DNA from: Verrucomicrobiia bacterium
GTDB lineage: Bacteria; Verrucomicrobiota; Verrucomicrobiia; Opitutales; Opitutaceae
Length of the DNA stretch: 64,000 bases
Direction of reading: 5' to 3'
Assembly (NCBI GenBank): GCA_011525695.1
Contig: WYBX01000045.1
Span: 62,001-126,000, forward strand
The notes beneath the pieces are model-generated. The model did not search any database and was not told the origin of the DNA. It saw only the letters and a program-made list of their open reading frames with translations. This document shows, in pieces, positions 35,198 through 43,278 of the stretch. Position 1 is the stretch's first letter; each line of letters starts with the position of its first letter. Both the position numbers and the translations under genes were made by a program.

Positions 35198-37153
35198 TCA
35201 AGGACGTAGGCCGGCGCTGCCGGGCTCGTGCCCCTGCAGCAATGCGTGCACCTTCGCGAGCAGCGCCTCGGGCTTGAAAGGCTTGGCCAGGAAGCCGTCG
35301 GCAAAGTCCTCCGGTACGCCGGAAGCCGGTTCGGTCGAGGACGAAAGCCCGCTGACCGCAAGAACCTTGGTCGCGGGATTAATCCTACGGACCGCCTGCG
35401 CAAGCATCGCACCATCGAGATTGGGCATGTGCAGGTCGGTAATCACCAGCCGGACTTCGTTTGAGCGTTGCGCGAATACGAGGACGGCTTCGGCACCATC
35501 GGCCGCCGGCAGGACTCGATAACCGCTGCGCGTCAACATGGTCAGCGTCATGTCGCAGATGCGCCGCTCATCGTCGACCACGAGAATGAGTTCGCCTCGT
35601 CCTGCGGGCGTGGGGCCGATGGGTGCGGATGCAGCGCCGGAAGCCGGACTCACCTCCGCAGGAAAGAACACGCGAAAGCTGGAACCATGCCCTAGGGCCG
35701 TCCGGACCTCAATGAACCCCCCATGGGCCTCGACGATCCCGCGGACGGTCGACAGTCCGAGCCCGGTGCCCCTGCCGACTTCCTTGGTGGTGAAGAAGGG
35801 TTCCCACATCTTTTCGAGCACCTCCGGGGCAATGCCGGTGCCGGTATCCTCGACGTGCAGGACGACGAATGTGCCCGGACGGCCACTTTTCAGCGCGCCG
35901 GCAGCCTGTTCGTCCAGGGTGATATTTTGCGCGCCGAGCTGGAGCGAACCGCCATTCGGCATCGCATCGCGGGCGTTGACGCAGAGGTTGAGCATGACCT
36001 GGTGCACCTGGGTGCCGTTGGCGACGATCGGCCAGAGATCCGCGGCGATGTGATCCTCGAACCGGATCGATTTTGGAAAGGTGCCGGAGACCACCGAGGA
36101 GATGTCGCGCAGGAGATGTTTGACCTGGAGCAGTTGTCGCTCACCGGCCGTGCCGTGGGCGAAAGCCAGGATCTGCCGGACGAGATTGGCCCCACGTTCG
36201 GCGCTGCTTTCCAGCGTCGAGAGCAGCCCGACGGCGCCGGAATCGGTCACGTACTCGCGGAGCATCGGCGCGGCCAGCAGGATCGGGGCGAGCATGTTGT
36301 TGAGGTCGTGGGCGATTCCCGCCGCGAGCAAACCGATGTTCTCCATCCGCTGGGCGCGGAGGAATTGTTCCTCGAGCTGCTTGCGACCCGTGATGTCGCT
36401 ATTGATGCAGAGCCGTGCCTTGGGTGCGCCCCGTTCATCGCGAATCAAGGTCTGCCGCGATTCGACAAACAGCGGCTCGCCCTGCCGGGTGTGCATCCGC
36501 AATTCGCCGGACCACTGGCCCCGGCTGAAGGCGTGTTCCCGGGCGCCGAGCAGTTGGGGCACGACTGCCGGATCGAACAATTCGTCCTCGGTGCGGCCCA
36601 TGACTGCGTCGGTCTTCCAACCGTACAGCCGTTCGGCGCCGGCATTCCAGTAGATCAGCCGGTGATCGAGATCCGTGATGAAGATCGCCTCCCGAGCCTG
36701 GTTGAGCATGTCGGCCTGCTCGCGGTGGGCGCGCCGTTCGTCGCGTTCGCGCAGCGCGCGGCCGATGGCGGCGCCCAGCCGCTTCATCCGGTCCTTGAGG
36801 ATGTAGTCCACCGCGCCGGCGCGCAAAGCCTCGATGGCACAATCCTCGCCGATGTTGCCGGAAAGGAAAATGAACGGTGTCTCGGGGGCGGATTCCCGGG
36901 CCAGACGGAGCGCCTCGAGCCCATCGAGCGTTGCCAGCGCGAAATCCGACAAAATGACATCGAACCGGCCCGTCCGCAGTTCGTCGATAAACGCGGCACG
37001 GCCCTCGACCCAGGTGATCGCGCAGTCCGGCCACTCCCGCAGGAGCGTCTGCCGGACGAGTTCCGCGTCGTCCTCGGAATCCTCCACGTGGAGGATTCTC
37101 ATGGCGCGTGGTCCCGCGCGGGTCCTGAGCTGCGGGAGGGTGGCGATCGACAT
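35198..37153 (-). CDS. Hybrid histidine kinase, REC-PAS-HisKA-HATPase-REC, coupled to a YcaO gene
   Basis: At 651 aa from ATG 37153. The N-terminal receiver (about 18-140) contains RILHVEDSEDDAELV, VILSDFALATLDGL and YILKDR. A PAS domain follows (about 150-265, with NAGAERLYGWKTDAVMG). HisKA has IGLLAAGIAHDLNNML. HATPase shows NLCVNARDAMPNGG, DTGTGIAPEV, FFTTKEVGRGTGLGLSTV and GGFIEVRT. The C-terminal receiver has LILVVDDE and VRLVITDLHMPNLDG with a normal Asp. It is cytosolic by prediction. Its ATG shares one base with the YcaO stop (TGATG), placing it in the peptide-YcaO transcript. An internal Met (37102) at the receiver start is an alternative. Confidence 0.93.
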   Translation of the reverse strand: MSIATLPQLRTRAGPRAMRILHVEDSEDDAELVRQTLLREWPDCAITWVEGRAAFIDELRTGRFDVILSDFALATLDGLEALRLARESAPETPFIFLSGNIGEDCAIEALRAGAVDYILKDRMKRLGAAIGRALRERDERRAHREQADMLNQAREAIFITDLDHRLIYWNAGAERLYGWKTDAVMGRTEDELFDPAVVPQLLGAREHAFSRGQWSGELRMHTRQGEPLFVESRQTLIRDERGAPKARLCINSDITGRKQLEEQFLRAQRMENIGLLAAGIAHDLNNMLAPILLAAPMLREYVTDSGAVGLLSTLESSAERGANLVRQILAFAHGTAGERQLLQVKHLLRDISSVVSGTFPKSIRFEDHIAADLWPIVANGTQVHQVMLNLCVNARDAMPNGGSLQLGAQNITLDEQAAGALKSGRPGTFVVLHVEDTGTGIAPEVLEKMWEPFFTTKEVGRGTGLGLSTVRGIVEAHGGFIEVRTALGHGSSFRVFFPAEVSPASGAASAPIGPTPAGRGELILVVDDERRICDMTLTMLTRSGYRVLPAADGAEAVLVFAQRSNEVRLVITDLHMPNLDGAMLAQAVRRINPATKVLAVSGLSSSTEPASGVPEDFADGFLAKPFKPEALLAKVHALLQGHEPGSAGLRP

Positions 37154-38040
37154 CAAAGGAAGAAATAACGCTCGCCGCCGCGGAGATAGCCCTCGCTGGG
37201 CGGGCGGAGGGCGAACCGCCAGATTGTCGCGAACTCATCCCAAGGCCCTGGAATATCGGAATCGCAGATGATTTCGGGCCTCAATGGAGCCAATGACGGG
37301 CGGGTCGCGAGCCGTTCCTGAAAGAGCGCGTGGCCCTCCTCCGAGGCAAAGAAAAGGCAGCGCTTTTCGAAAATGTTCGTGGGGCGAACGGGATCGCCGG
37401 CGATCGTCGCGAGCCAGCCTGCACGCAGAACCCATTCATGTCGTGCGAGTTCAACGACGGCACGCTCGCAGGCGGCGCCGAAGGATTCCTCCGCCGCGTG
37501 GCCGTAAACGTAGCCGCCCCAATCGGACTTGGCGTAGGCGATGACGGTGACGCCGCCGAACGGGCCGTCGATTGCGATGGAGGAGACGCCGGGCCAGTCC
37601 GTCTCGAAAGCGCGGCCCGCGACGCGACCCTCCCACCAGGAGCACAGGCTGAAACGCTCGACCGCCTCGAGGACGGAGGTGCGCCGGGCCTGGCGTCGCA
37701 GCATTCCAGGGAATGCGGACATGCCGGTGGTGGAGGGATCGACGTCGAAGCCAAACTCGGCGGCACGTTCGGAACGTACCGTCGCGTGAAATGCCCAGCG
37801 CTCAAGGGCTTCTGAAACGGCCTTATGGCGCGCAACCGTGGCGATCCGGTCGGTGCCGGTGCCGTCGGCGTCGCTGTAAAGCATCATCGGACCCTTCCGG
37901 ACCAGACCCGGGGTGAGCCGGGCGTTGGCCATGGGGATTCGACGGCCGCGGACGGAGAGTTCGCCGGTTTCAATCCGGGCGATCGGTCCCCCGTCAACGG
38001 CCAGCGCGTTCCGGTAGCGGACAGAAGCGAGGCTGAGCAT
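37153..38040 (-). CDS. Compact YcaO-family protein, putative peptide-modifying enzyme
   Basis: This 295-aa protein carries the YcaO ATP-binding pattern: YSDADGTGTDRIATVARHKAVSEALERWAF (about 55-84) with the SEALER box. A second glutamate-rich helix (RRTSVLEAVERFSLCSWWEGR) and a third (ESFGAACERAVVELARHEW) follow. YcaO enzymes use ATP to activate peptide amide bonds, making azolines, thioamides or amidines. At 295 aa it is shorter than typical cyclodehydratases (about 400) and lacks a Pro-rich C-terminus, ending GERYFFL. It starts nine bases after the stop of a 62-aa peptide gene, and its own stop overlaps a kinase start. No separate docking (RRE/E1-like) protein is seen nearby. Family assignment rests on motifs read by eye. 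Confidence 0.75.
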   Translation of the reverse strand: MLSLASVRYRNALAVDGGPIARIETGELSVRGRRIPMANARLTPGLVRKGPMMLYSDADGTGTDRIATVARHKAVSEALERWAFHATVRSERAAEFGFDVDPSTTGMSAFPGMLRRQARRTSVLEAVERFSLCSWWEGRVAGRAFETDWPGVSSIAIDGPFGGVTVIAYAKSDWGGYVYGHAAEESFGAACERAVVELARHEWVLRAGWLATIAGDPVRPTNIFEKRCLFFASEEGHALFQERLATRPSLAPLRPEIICDSDIPGPWDEFATIWRFALRPPSEGYLRGGERYFFL

Positions 38041-38049
38041 GGGGCCGGA

Positions 38050-38238
38050 TTACTCGTCCTCGCCAACCAGGTTGCAGAAATTCGAGGCGCAGTTGGTCGC
38101 GGTGCGGGAGATCGTGTTATTCTCCGTCACGCCGAGACTCTTGGTCATCGGATCCAGATTTTCGGCTGCGCGGGCAAACCCGGCGGCAAGGAAGAGCGAC
38201 GAGACGAGACCGAGAACGAGACGAGTGATGGTTTTCAT
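38050..38238 (-). CDS. Sec-type signal peptide-bearing small Cys peptide, putative YcaO substrate
   Basis: The 62 codons run from ATG 38238 (AAGGA about ten bases upstream) to TAA. Residues 1-25 form a classic signal peptide (MKTITRLVLGLVSSL followed by FLAAGFARA), with probable cleavage after FARA. The remaining ~38 residues are polar and end with a Thr/Asn/Ser-rich stretch containing two cysteines, TATNCASNFCNL, then the acidic tail VGEDE. Nine bases separate it from the YcaO-family gene on the same strand. Small size, YcaO adjacency and a Cys/Ser/Thr-rich C-terminal core resemble RiPP precursors, although a Sec-type leader is unusual for that class. A longer frame reaching 38370 lacks an appropriate N-terminus. 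Confidence 0.7.
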   Translation of the reverse strand: MKTITRLVLGLVSSLFLAAGFARAAENLDPMTKSLGVTENNTISRTATNCASNFCNLVGEDE

Positions 38239-38288
38239 ACGGCGGCCATCCTTCGCAACGGCGCGAAATCCTGCGAGATCCCGGACTT

Positions 38289-38300
38289 CCGGAATTCCGG
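38289..38300. promoter_or_regulatory. CCGGAATTCCGG palindrome in the peptide/kinase divergent promoter
   Basis: This perfect 12-bp palindrome lies almost midway between the divergent starts of the peptide gene (38238) and the propeller kinase (38356). The flank CTTCCGGAATTCCGG on one side equals that of the 46178 site. It is a candidate shared operator. Nearby sequence is AT-richer (ATTTTTAA, CAATTTTC), but I cannot assign -10/-35 elements with confidence. Confidence 0.6.
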
Positions 38301-38355
38301 CGATTTTTAAGATTGCAGTCGCCAATTTTCGGTAAATTCCGCACGAGTTTACAGA

Positions 38356-41300
38356 GTGCCGAAGTGTCAAAATTCCAGTCGATGGCTACTGCGGGCGAGT
38401 TCCTGCTTGGCGCTCGTAGTCGGGACTATTGGCGGCGTTGGACCTGCACTATTTGCATCAGCTCTCGGAACTCCAATTACTCATTCCCACCCGCCATCCG
38501 ATACCCGGATGGAAATGATCGGTTCGGCGGCCGTGCAGGATACCGATGGTGTTCTCTACTTTGCAGCCAATGGCTTATTGACCTTCGACGGCGAACGCTG
38601 GGCGTCTTACCCGGTTCCAAACTCCTTTCTGGTGCGTCACATCGAGTTTGGACCTGACGGCCGAATCTGGGCCGCAACCAGTAGCGACTTGGGATGGTTC
38701 GAGCGGGCTGCTGACGGCTGGATTTTCAATTCTCTCAAAGCGAAGTTACCAGAATCGAGTTCTGCTGTTGGCGAGTTTTGGGGAGCGTACCCGGACGCTT
38801 CCGGCGTAACCTTCATCGCCGCCGACAGAATCCTGCGGTGGAATGGACAGAGGTTTTCAACGTGGATGATGCCGGGCGGGAGGCGGCTCTTTCCAACACT
38901 TACTAAAGAGGGGTTGTACGTGCATCATCTCGATACGGGGCTCTACTTCGTTGACGAAACCGGGCCACGTTTAGTTGTGCCACAATCAGCGCTTGCCGGA
39001 TTAACAATCATGTGGGTGGAACGCCATGATAGGACATGGCTGTTTGGTGCGACTAGGGGATTCTTCATCTTTGACGGTACCGGTTTGCGGAGTGTTTCCG
39101 AACGGGATGAATCCTTTTTTGAAAGCCATCGGATGACTTGTGCGATTCGATTACAGGATGGTCGAATTGTTGCCGGTACGATGCAGGGCGGCATTGTTTT
39201 TCTTTCTCCTGAGGGGAGAGTGCAATTTTCCATGACAGAAAAGGACGGCCTGCCGTCTGCGTACGTGACTTCCTTATCTATCGGGAAAAGACGTGAGCTC
39301 TGGGCAACGATGGCGGAGCATGTCATTCGAATCAATACATCGCCTGAGTCGACTATTGTGACCGAACAGGCCGGTCTTCCCGCGCAAACCTATCGGGCAA
39401 TCACAAGGTGGGAAAACAGGATCGTCGCCGCAAATGATGTCGGTATCTCAGCCACAAATCCTGACACTGGCCATTTCGAACGTGTTTCCGGTGTGGCAGG
39501 GCGTGTTACTGATTTATTCGGTGGCTCCCCGGACCTGATTCTTTCCGGCTTCAAGGGAGTCGCCAGATGGGACGGCGCGAAGGTCTTGCCGTTCTACGAG
39601 ACTCCCTACGACGCATTTGTCATATTTCCGGTCGTCGGTTCTAAAGAGTTCCTGATCTCCGACAATCGTTCGATTGTCGCGGTTTCTCCCGATGGGGCTT
39701 CGCGCAAGCTCGTCACCGATCTGCCCGACATCGCCACGTCAATTGGACAGGATGAGCGGAGCCGGCTCTGGTTGGGGACATTTTCCCGGGGGTTGCTCGT
39801 CGCGACACCCGCGGATGTGCCCACGCTGGCCCAGTCACCAGCGGCCTCATTCGCTCTTCCCGGCCTGGAAGGGCATGTCCGCGTCCGCTCGACCCCGGAA
39901 GGCGCCGTCCTGGTTCTGGCGGACAACGGTGCCTGGCTGAAGCCTGTCGGCTCCGAGCGCTTCGCGCCCGTTGCCGGGTATCCGTCGCGGAAGGTCGATC
40001 TTATTTCGAACGTCACCACCGGGGCGCCGGCAGTCTGGATCGTCCATGCGGGCGCCAAGAATGCGCCGCAGAGCATCGGCAGAATCGAGATCTTCGCGGA
40101 TAATGCCCGCTGGCAGCAACATTCCATCGATGCACTGCCCAGCATCGGGTCGGCACGAAGCCTGTTTGCGGATGTGGATCGCGCGGGCAGCACGACTCTT
40201 TGGATTGGAGGCAGCCAGTCCGTGCTGCGCCATGAGGTCGGAACGGAGTTGTCCGCCCCCGTGCCGGCGAAGCCGCTTTTGCGGGCGTATGCCCGGCGGG
40301 CGGCGAACGAAGGCCGGAAGCCGATCGAGTCGGCACTGCCCTATTCGATCCCGGCAATCGAATTTGAATTTGCCGCGCCGGAGTATTCCCGGCGCGCGCT
40401 CCTGCGGATCGAGTCCCGAGTCGACGGCATCGACGATCACTGGGTCCCTGCGGGGCCGGGCTCACGCCGCGAGCTCACCGGGATTCGCGATGGGCGGTAC
40501 CTCGTCCGCGCGCGCGTGGTCGCCGAAACCGGCATCGCGAGCGAGGAGACCACGTTCGGATTCCAGGTGCTGCCTCCCTGGTGGCGGACAACGCCGATCC
40601 TGTTCGGCGTCGTCCTTGCGCTCGCCCCCCTTACCTACGGGTTTTTCCGGCTCCGCGTCCGCGCCCTCCGGATCCGCAATGCGGAACTCGAAACCAAGGT
40701 CCGGATTCGCACCCGCGAACTCGAGGCGGCCAACGCCACGAAGACCCAGTTCGTCGCCAACATCAGCCACGACATCCGCAATCCGCTCAATGGCATCGTC
40801 GGGCTCGCCCTGGCGCTCGAGGATACGCGGCTGGATCGGCGGCAGCGCGAAATCGTCTCCACGCTCCAGGAGTGCACCACCTATCTCTCCTCCCTGGTCG
40901 ATGACGTGCTCGACTTCGCGAGCATCGAGGCGGGCAAAGTGGAATTGCGGCCCGGCCCATTTCCACCCGCGGGGCTGCTGCGCTCAATCGTCACGACGGT
41001 CAAGTCGCAGACCGCCGAGCGGGGTGCCACGATCATTGTCGAAGCGGATCCTGATTTGCCCGAAAACCTCCTCGGGGATGCGGGACGGATCCAGCAAATC
41101 CTGGTCAACTACGTCTCGAATGCGCTCAAGTACGCCGGCGGTCACATCCGGCTCAGCGCAGCGATCCCCGCGGATGGGCCGGGCGAAGTCGAGTTTGCCG
41201 TCACGGATGAGGGTCCGGGAATCAGCGAGCCCGACCAGGCGATGCTCTTCCGCCGGTTCTCCCGGCTGTCTGGAGCGATCCGACACGACATTCCCGGTAC

Positions 41301-42225
41301 CGGGTTGGGGCTCGCCTCCTGCCGGCTGTTGGCCGACATCATGGGAGGGTCCGTGGGGGTTGCCAGCATTCCCGGCCAAGGCGCCCGTTTCTTCCTGAGG
41401 CTGCCGCTGGTTGCGGCCGTCGCCCCGCCAGAACTGCCCGCGGGTGCGCTGCAGCATACGACCGTCCTGCTGGTTGAGGACACGGATTACAATGCCTGGG
41501 CGGCTTCCGCCGTGCTGGGCCGGCTGGGGCTGACCTGTGAACGGGCACGCACCGGTGCGGAGGCGCTCCGGCTGTTCCGTGAAAAGCGCTACAATGTCGT
41601 CCTGCTCGATCGCAATCTTCCGGACATGGATGGCACCGAGGTTGCCCGGCAGATGCGGGAGACGGAGTCCGAGGGTTCGCGGGCTGTGCTGCTGGCCGTG
41701 ACCGCCTATTGCACCGCGAGTGATCGTGATGTCTGTCTCCAGGCAGGGATGGATGCGTTTGTCGGCAAGCCGCTGACACCGGAGAAACTGCGGAAGGCGC
41801 TCCGGGCCGCCGGTCGGCAGATGCTGGCGTCCGCCTCGGTGCAAGCGCCCGATGACGCGGTGGCCGCCCCAGACCGCCACCCACTCGACCTGTCGCTCCT
41901 GAATTACCTCGCCGGTGATGCGGAGCAGGGGCTGGAGCGGCAGATTGAACGCTTCCTGGCATCACTCGCCGAGGCGGAAGCCGGAGTCATCGCGGCCGGC
42001 CAGGCGCTCGATTATCCGACGCTGTCCCTTGCCGCCCACGAGGTCGTGAGCCGGGCCCGGATGGTGGGCGACGACTCACTGATGTCGGCCGCTGCCGGGC
42101 TCGAGCATGCGGCAAAGGCACGCCACGCCAGGGACTGTGCCGATTCGATCCGGGTGGTCCGCCGCGAACTGGCGCGACTCACGGCAACATTACGTCATCA
42201 CCGCTCCGCGGGGCAGAGAGCGTGA
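38356..42225 (+). CDS. Unorthodox hybrid histidine kinase with periplasmic propeller, Y_Y_Y domain, receiver and Hpt
   Basis: This 1289-aa protein starts at GTG 38356. An export segment ([22 protein letters not shown]) precedes a two-component-regulator-propeller sensor (about 50-640, with repeats such as [32 protein letters not shown] and [14 protein letters not shown]). A Y_Y_Y domain (about 660-735) and one membrane helix (about 745-765) follow. HisKA ([15 protein letters not shown], His near 806), HATPase ([24 protein letters not shown]), receiver ([11 protein letters not shown], Asp near 1085) and C-terminal Hpt (His near 1226 in [12 protein letters not shown]) complete a phosphorelay. 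The first ~1400 bases are visibly less GC-rich than the rest. It diverges from the peptide-YcaO genes and overlaps the convergent LuxR gene by 47 bases. Confidence 0.93.
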   Translation: MPKCQNSSRWLLRASSCLALVVGTIGGVGPALFASALGTPITHSHPPSDTRMEMIGSAAVQDTDGVLYFAANGLLTFDGERWASYPVPNSFLVRHIEFGPDGRIWAATSSDLGWFERAADGWIFNSLKAKLPESSSAVGEFWGAYPDASGVTFIAADRILRWNGQRFSTWMMPGGRRLFPTLTKEGLYVHHLDTGLYFVDETGPRLVVPQSALAGLTIMWVERHDRTWLFGATRGFFIFDGTGLRSVSERDESFFESHRMTCAIRLQDGRIVAGTMQGGIVFLSPEGRVQFSMTEKDGLPSAYVTSLSIGKRRELWATMAEHVIRINTSPESTIVTEQAGLPAQTYRAITRWENRIVAANDVGISATNPDTGHFERVSGVAGRVTDLFGGSPDLILSGFKGVARWDGAKVLPFYETPYDAFVIFPVVGSKEFLISDNRSIVAVSPDGASRKLVTDLPDIATSIGQDERSRLWLGTFSRGLLVATPADVPTLAQSPAASFALPGLEGHVRVRSTPEGAVLVLADNGAWLKPVGSERFAPVAGYPSRKVDLISNVTTGAPAVWIVHAGAKNAPQSIGRIEIFADNARWQQHSIDALPSIGSARSLFADVDRAGSTTLWIGGSQSVLRHEVGTELSAPVPAKPLLRAYARRAANEGRKPIESALPYSIPAIEFEFAAPEYSRRALLRIESRVDGIDDHWVPAGPGSRRELTGIRDGRYLVRARVVAETGIASEETTFGFQVLPPWWRTTPILFGVVLALAPLTYGFFRLRVRALRIRNAELETKVRIRTRELEAANATKTQFVANISHDIRNPLNGIVGLALALEDTRLDRRQREIVSTLQECTTYLSSLVDDVLDFASIEAGKVELRPGPFPPAGLLRSIVTTVKSQTAERGATIIVEADPDLPENLLGDAGRIQQILVNYVSNALKYAGGHIRLSAAIPADGPGEVEFAVTDEGPGISEPDQAMLFRRFSRLSGAIRHDIPGTGLGLASCRLLADIMGGSVGVASIPGQGARFFLRLPLVAAVAPPELPAGALQHTTVLLVEDTDYNAWAASAVLGRLGLTCERARTGAEALRLFREKRYNVVLLDRNLPDMDGTEVARQMRETESEGSRAVLLAVTAYCTASDRDVCLQAGMDAFVGKPLTPEKLRKALRAAGRQMLASASVQAPDDAVAAPDRHPLDLSLLNYLAGDAEQGLERQIERFLASLAEAEAGVIAAGQALDYPTLSLAAHEVVSRARMVGDDSLMSAAAGLEHAAKARHARDCADSIRVVRRELARLTATLRHHRSAGQRA

Positions 42226-42841
42226 AGCCGTGTTCGCGGGCGTAGCGGACCAGTTCCATCGTCGAATTCAGCTCGAGTTTGCGCAGGGTGTTGAGCCGGT
42301 GCTTCTGCACGGTCTCCACGCTAATGGAGAGCCGGGCTGCAATCTCGTCATCCGTGAGCGACTCGCCCACGAATGACAGGATTGCGCGTTCGCGATCGGT
42401 GAGAATCTTGTCGAATGACATGGGGTCCGCCTGGCGTGCGCGGCGCACGTTCTGGTAGGCCCTGGAGAAGGCGATCCGGCCGGCAGCCACTGCGATGATG
42501 GCGTCCTTCAATGCGGCCACGGTGTTGGTGTTCTTGTCGACAAAGCCCTGGACCCGCGCCTGTTCGACGCGGTACACCGTGTATTCGTCACAATGCGACG
42601 AAAGGATCAGGATTCGTGAGTCGGGGGACACCTTCCTGATCTCCTCCAGCACCCCAAAGCCGTCGAGGTTCGGCAGGTGCAGGTCCAGCAGGACGAGGTC
42701 CGGCTTGATCCGGGCCACCAGCGCGACCGCGGAACGACCGTCGCCGGTTTCCCCCGCCACCTCATGCTGAAGTTCCTGCTCGCACACCTTGCGCAGCACC
42801 TCCCGGAACATCACGTGGTCCTCCACAATTGCGATCCTCAC
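42179..42841 (-). CDS. NarL/LuxR-family response regulator
   Basis: At 220 aa from GTG 42841, the typical NarL length. The receiver (about 1-120) has RIAIVEDHVMFREVL, the phosphoacceptor in LVLLDLHLPNLDGFGV, LILSSHCDE and the Lys in GFVDKNTN. The C-terminal LuxR HTH (about 150-215) is ILTDRERAILSFVGESLTDDEIAARLSISVETVQKHRLNTLRKL. Upstream in-frame codons to 43309 run antisense through yecH and have no family resemblance, so they are excluded. Its 3' end overlaps the 3' end of the propeller kinase by 47 bases. That makes it the natural output regulator of the kinase's Hpt, and a candidate binder of the CCGGAATTCCGG palindromes. Confidence 0.92.
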   Translation of the reverse strand: MRIAIVEDHVMFREVLRKVCEQELQHEVAGETGDGRSAVALVARIKPDLVLLDLHLPNLDGFGVLEEIRKVSPDSRILILSSHCDEYTVYRVEQARVQGFVDKNTNTVAALKDAIIAVAAGRIAFSRAYQNVRRARQADPMSFDKILTDRERAILSFVGESLTDDEIAARLSISVETVQKHRLNTLRKLELNSTMELVRYAREHGFTLSAPRSGDDVMLP

Positions 42842-42994
42842 GCCGGTGGTTTGCAAGATGATGCGGTGCGAGGCAAGCCATGCCCGTGTGTTAAATGACC
42901 GGATGTTCGGAAGGCGCAGCAAGAATTCACCAGCATTGCGCAACCGGTGACGAGTCGGCCACGGGCCGGGATGCTTCAATGGCGGCCTGCGAAC

Positions 42995-43237
42995 ATGCCT
43001 TCGGAGATTCACGGACACGAGGTGATTGCGATGCTGGCGGAGCCGGCCCGTTTCCATACGCGCGAGTCGCTCGCCGATGCGATCACCCGGCGCTTTGGTC
43101 GGACGACCCGGTTCCACACCTGTTCCGCCAGCGGGATGACCGCGATGCAGCTGGTCGAATTTCTGGCCGGCCGCGGGAAGATCGCCCGAAGCGCCGGCGG
43201 CTTCGTCGTGGACCCCGGCCGGCTTTGCCGGCACTGA
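42995..43237 (+). CDS. YecH-family small metal-binding protein
   Basis: At 80 aa from ATG 42995. The sequence SEIHGHEVIAMLAEPARFHTRESLADAITRRFG followed by RFHTCSASGMTAMQLVEFLAGRGKI and a terminal C-R-H matches the YecH/DUF2492 family, whose conserved His/Cys residues bind metal. The family role is poorly known, and genomic neighbours often include metal uptake. Here the next gene, convergent, is a siderophore-receptor-like TonB protein, which fits metal physiology. A frame start at 42947 adds 16 residues that do not resemble the family. Confidence 0.85.
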   Translation: MPSEIHGHEVIAMLAEPARFHTRESLADAITRRFGRTTRFHTCSASGMTAMQLVEFLAGRGKIARSAGGFVVDPGRLCRH

Positions 43238-43278
43238 AAGCACCGGTCGGGCCGGCCAGGCTGAATTGCGCCGACCGT

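Noticed and set aside
38313..38657. Alternative plus-strand ORF at the start of the propeller kinase
   Set aside because: Out of frame with the kinase, no signal peptide or domain, and it ends inside the kinase gene.
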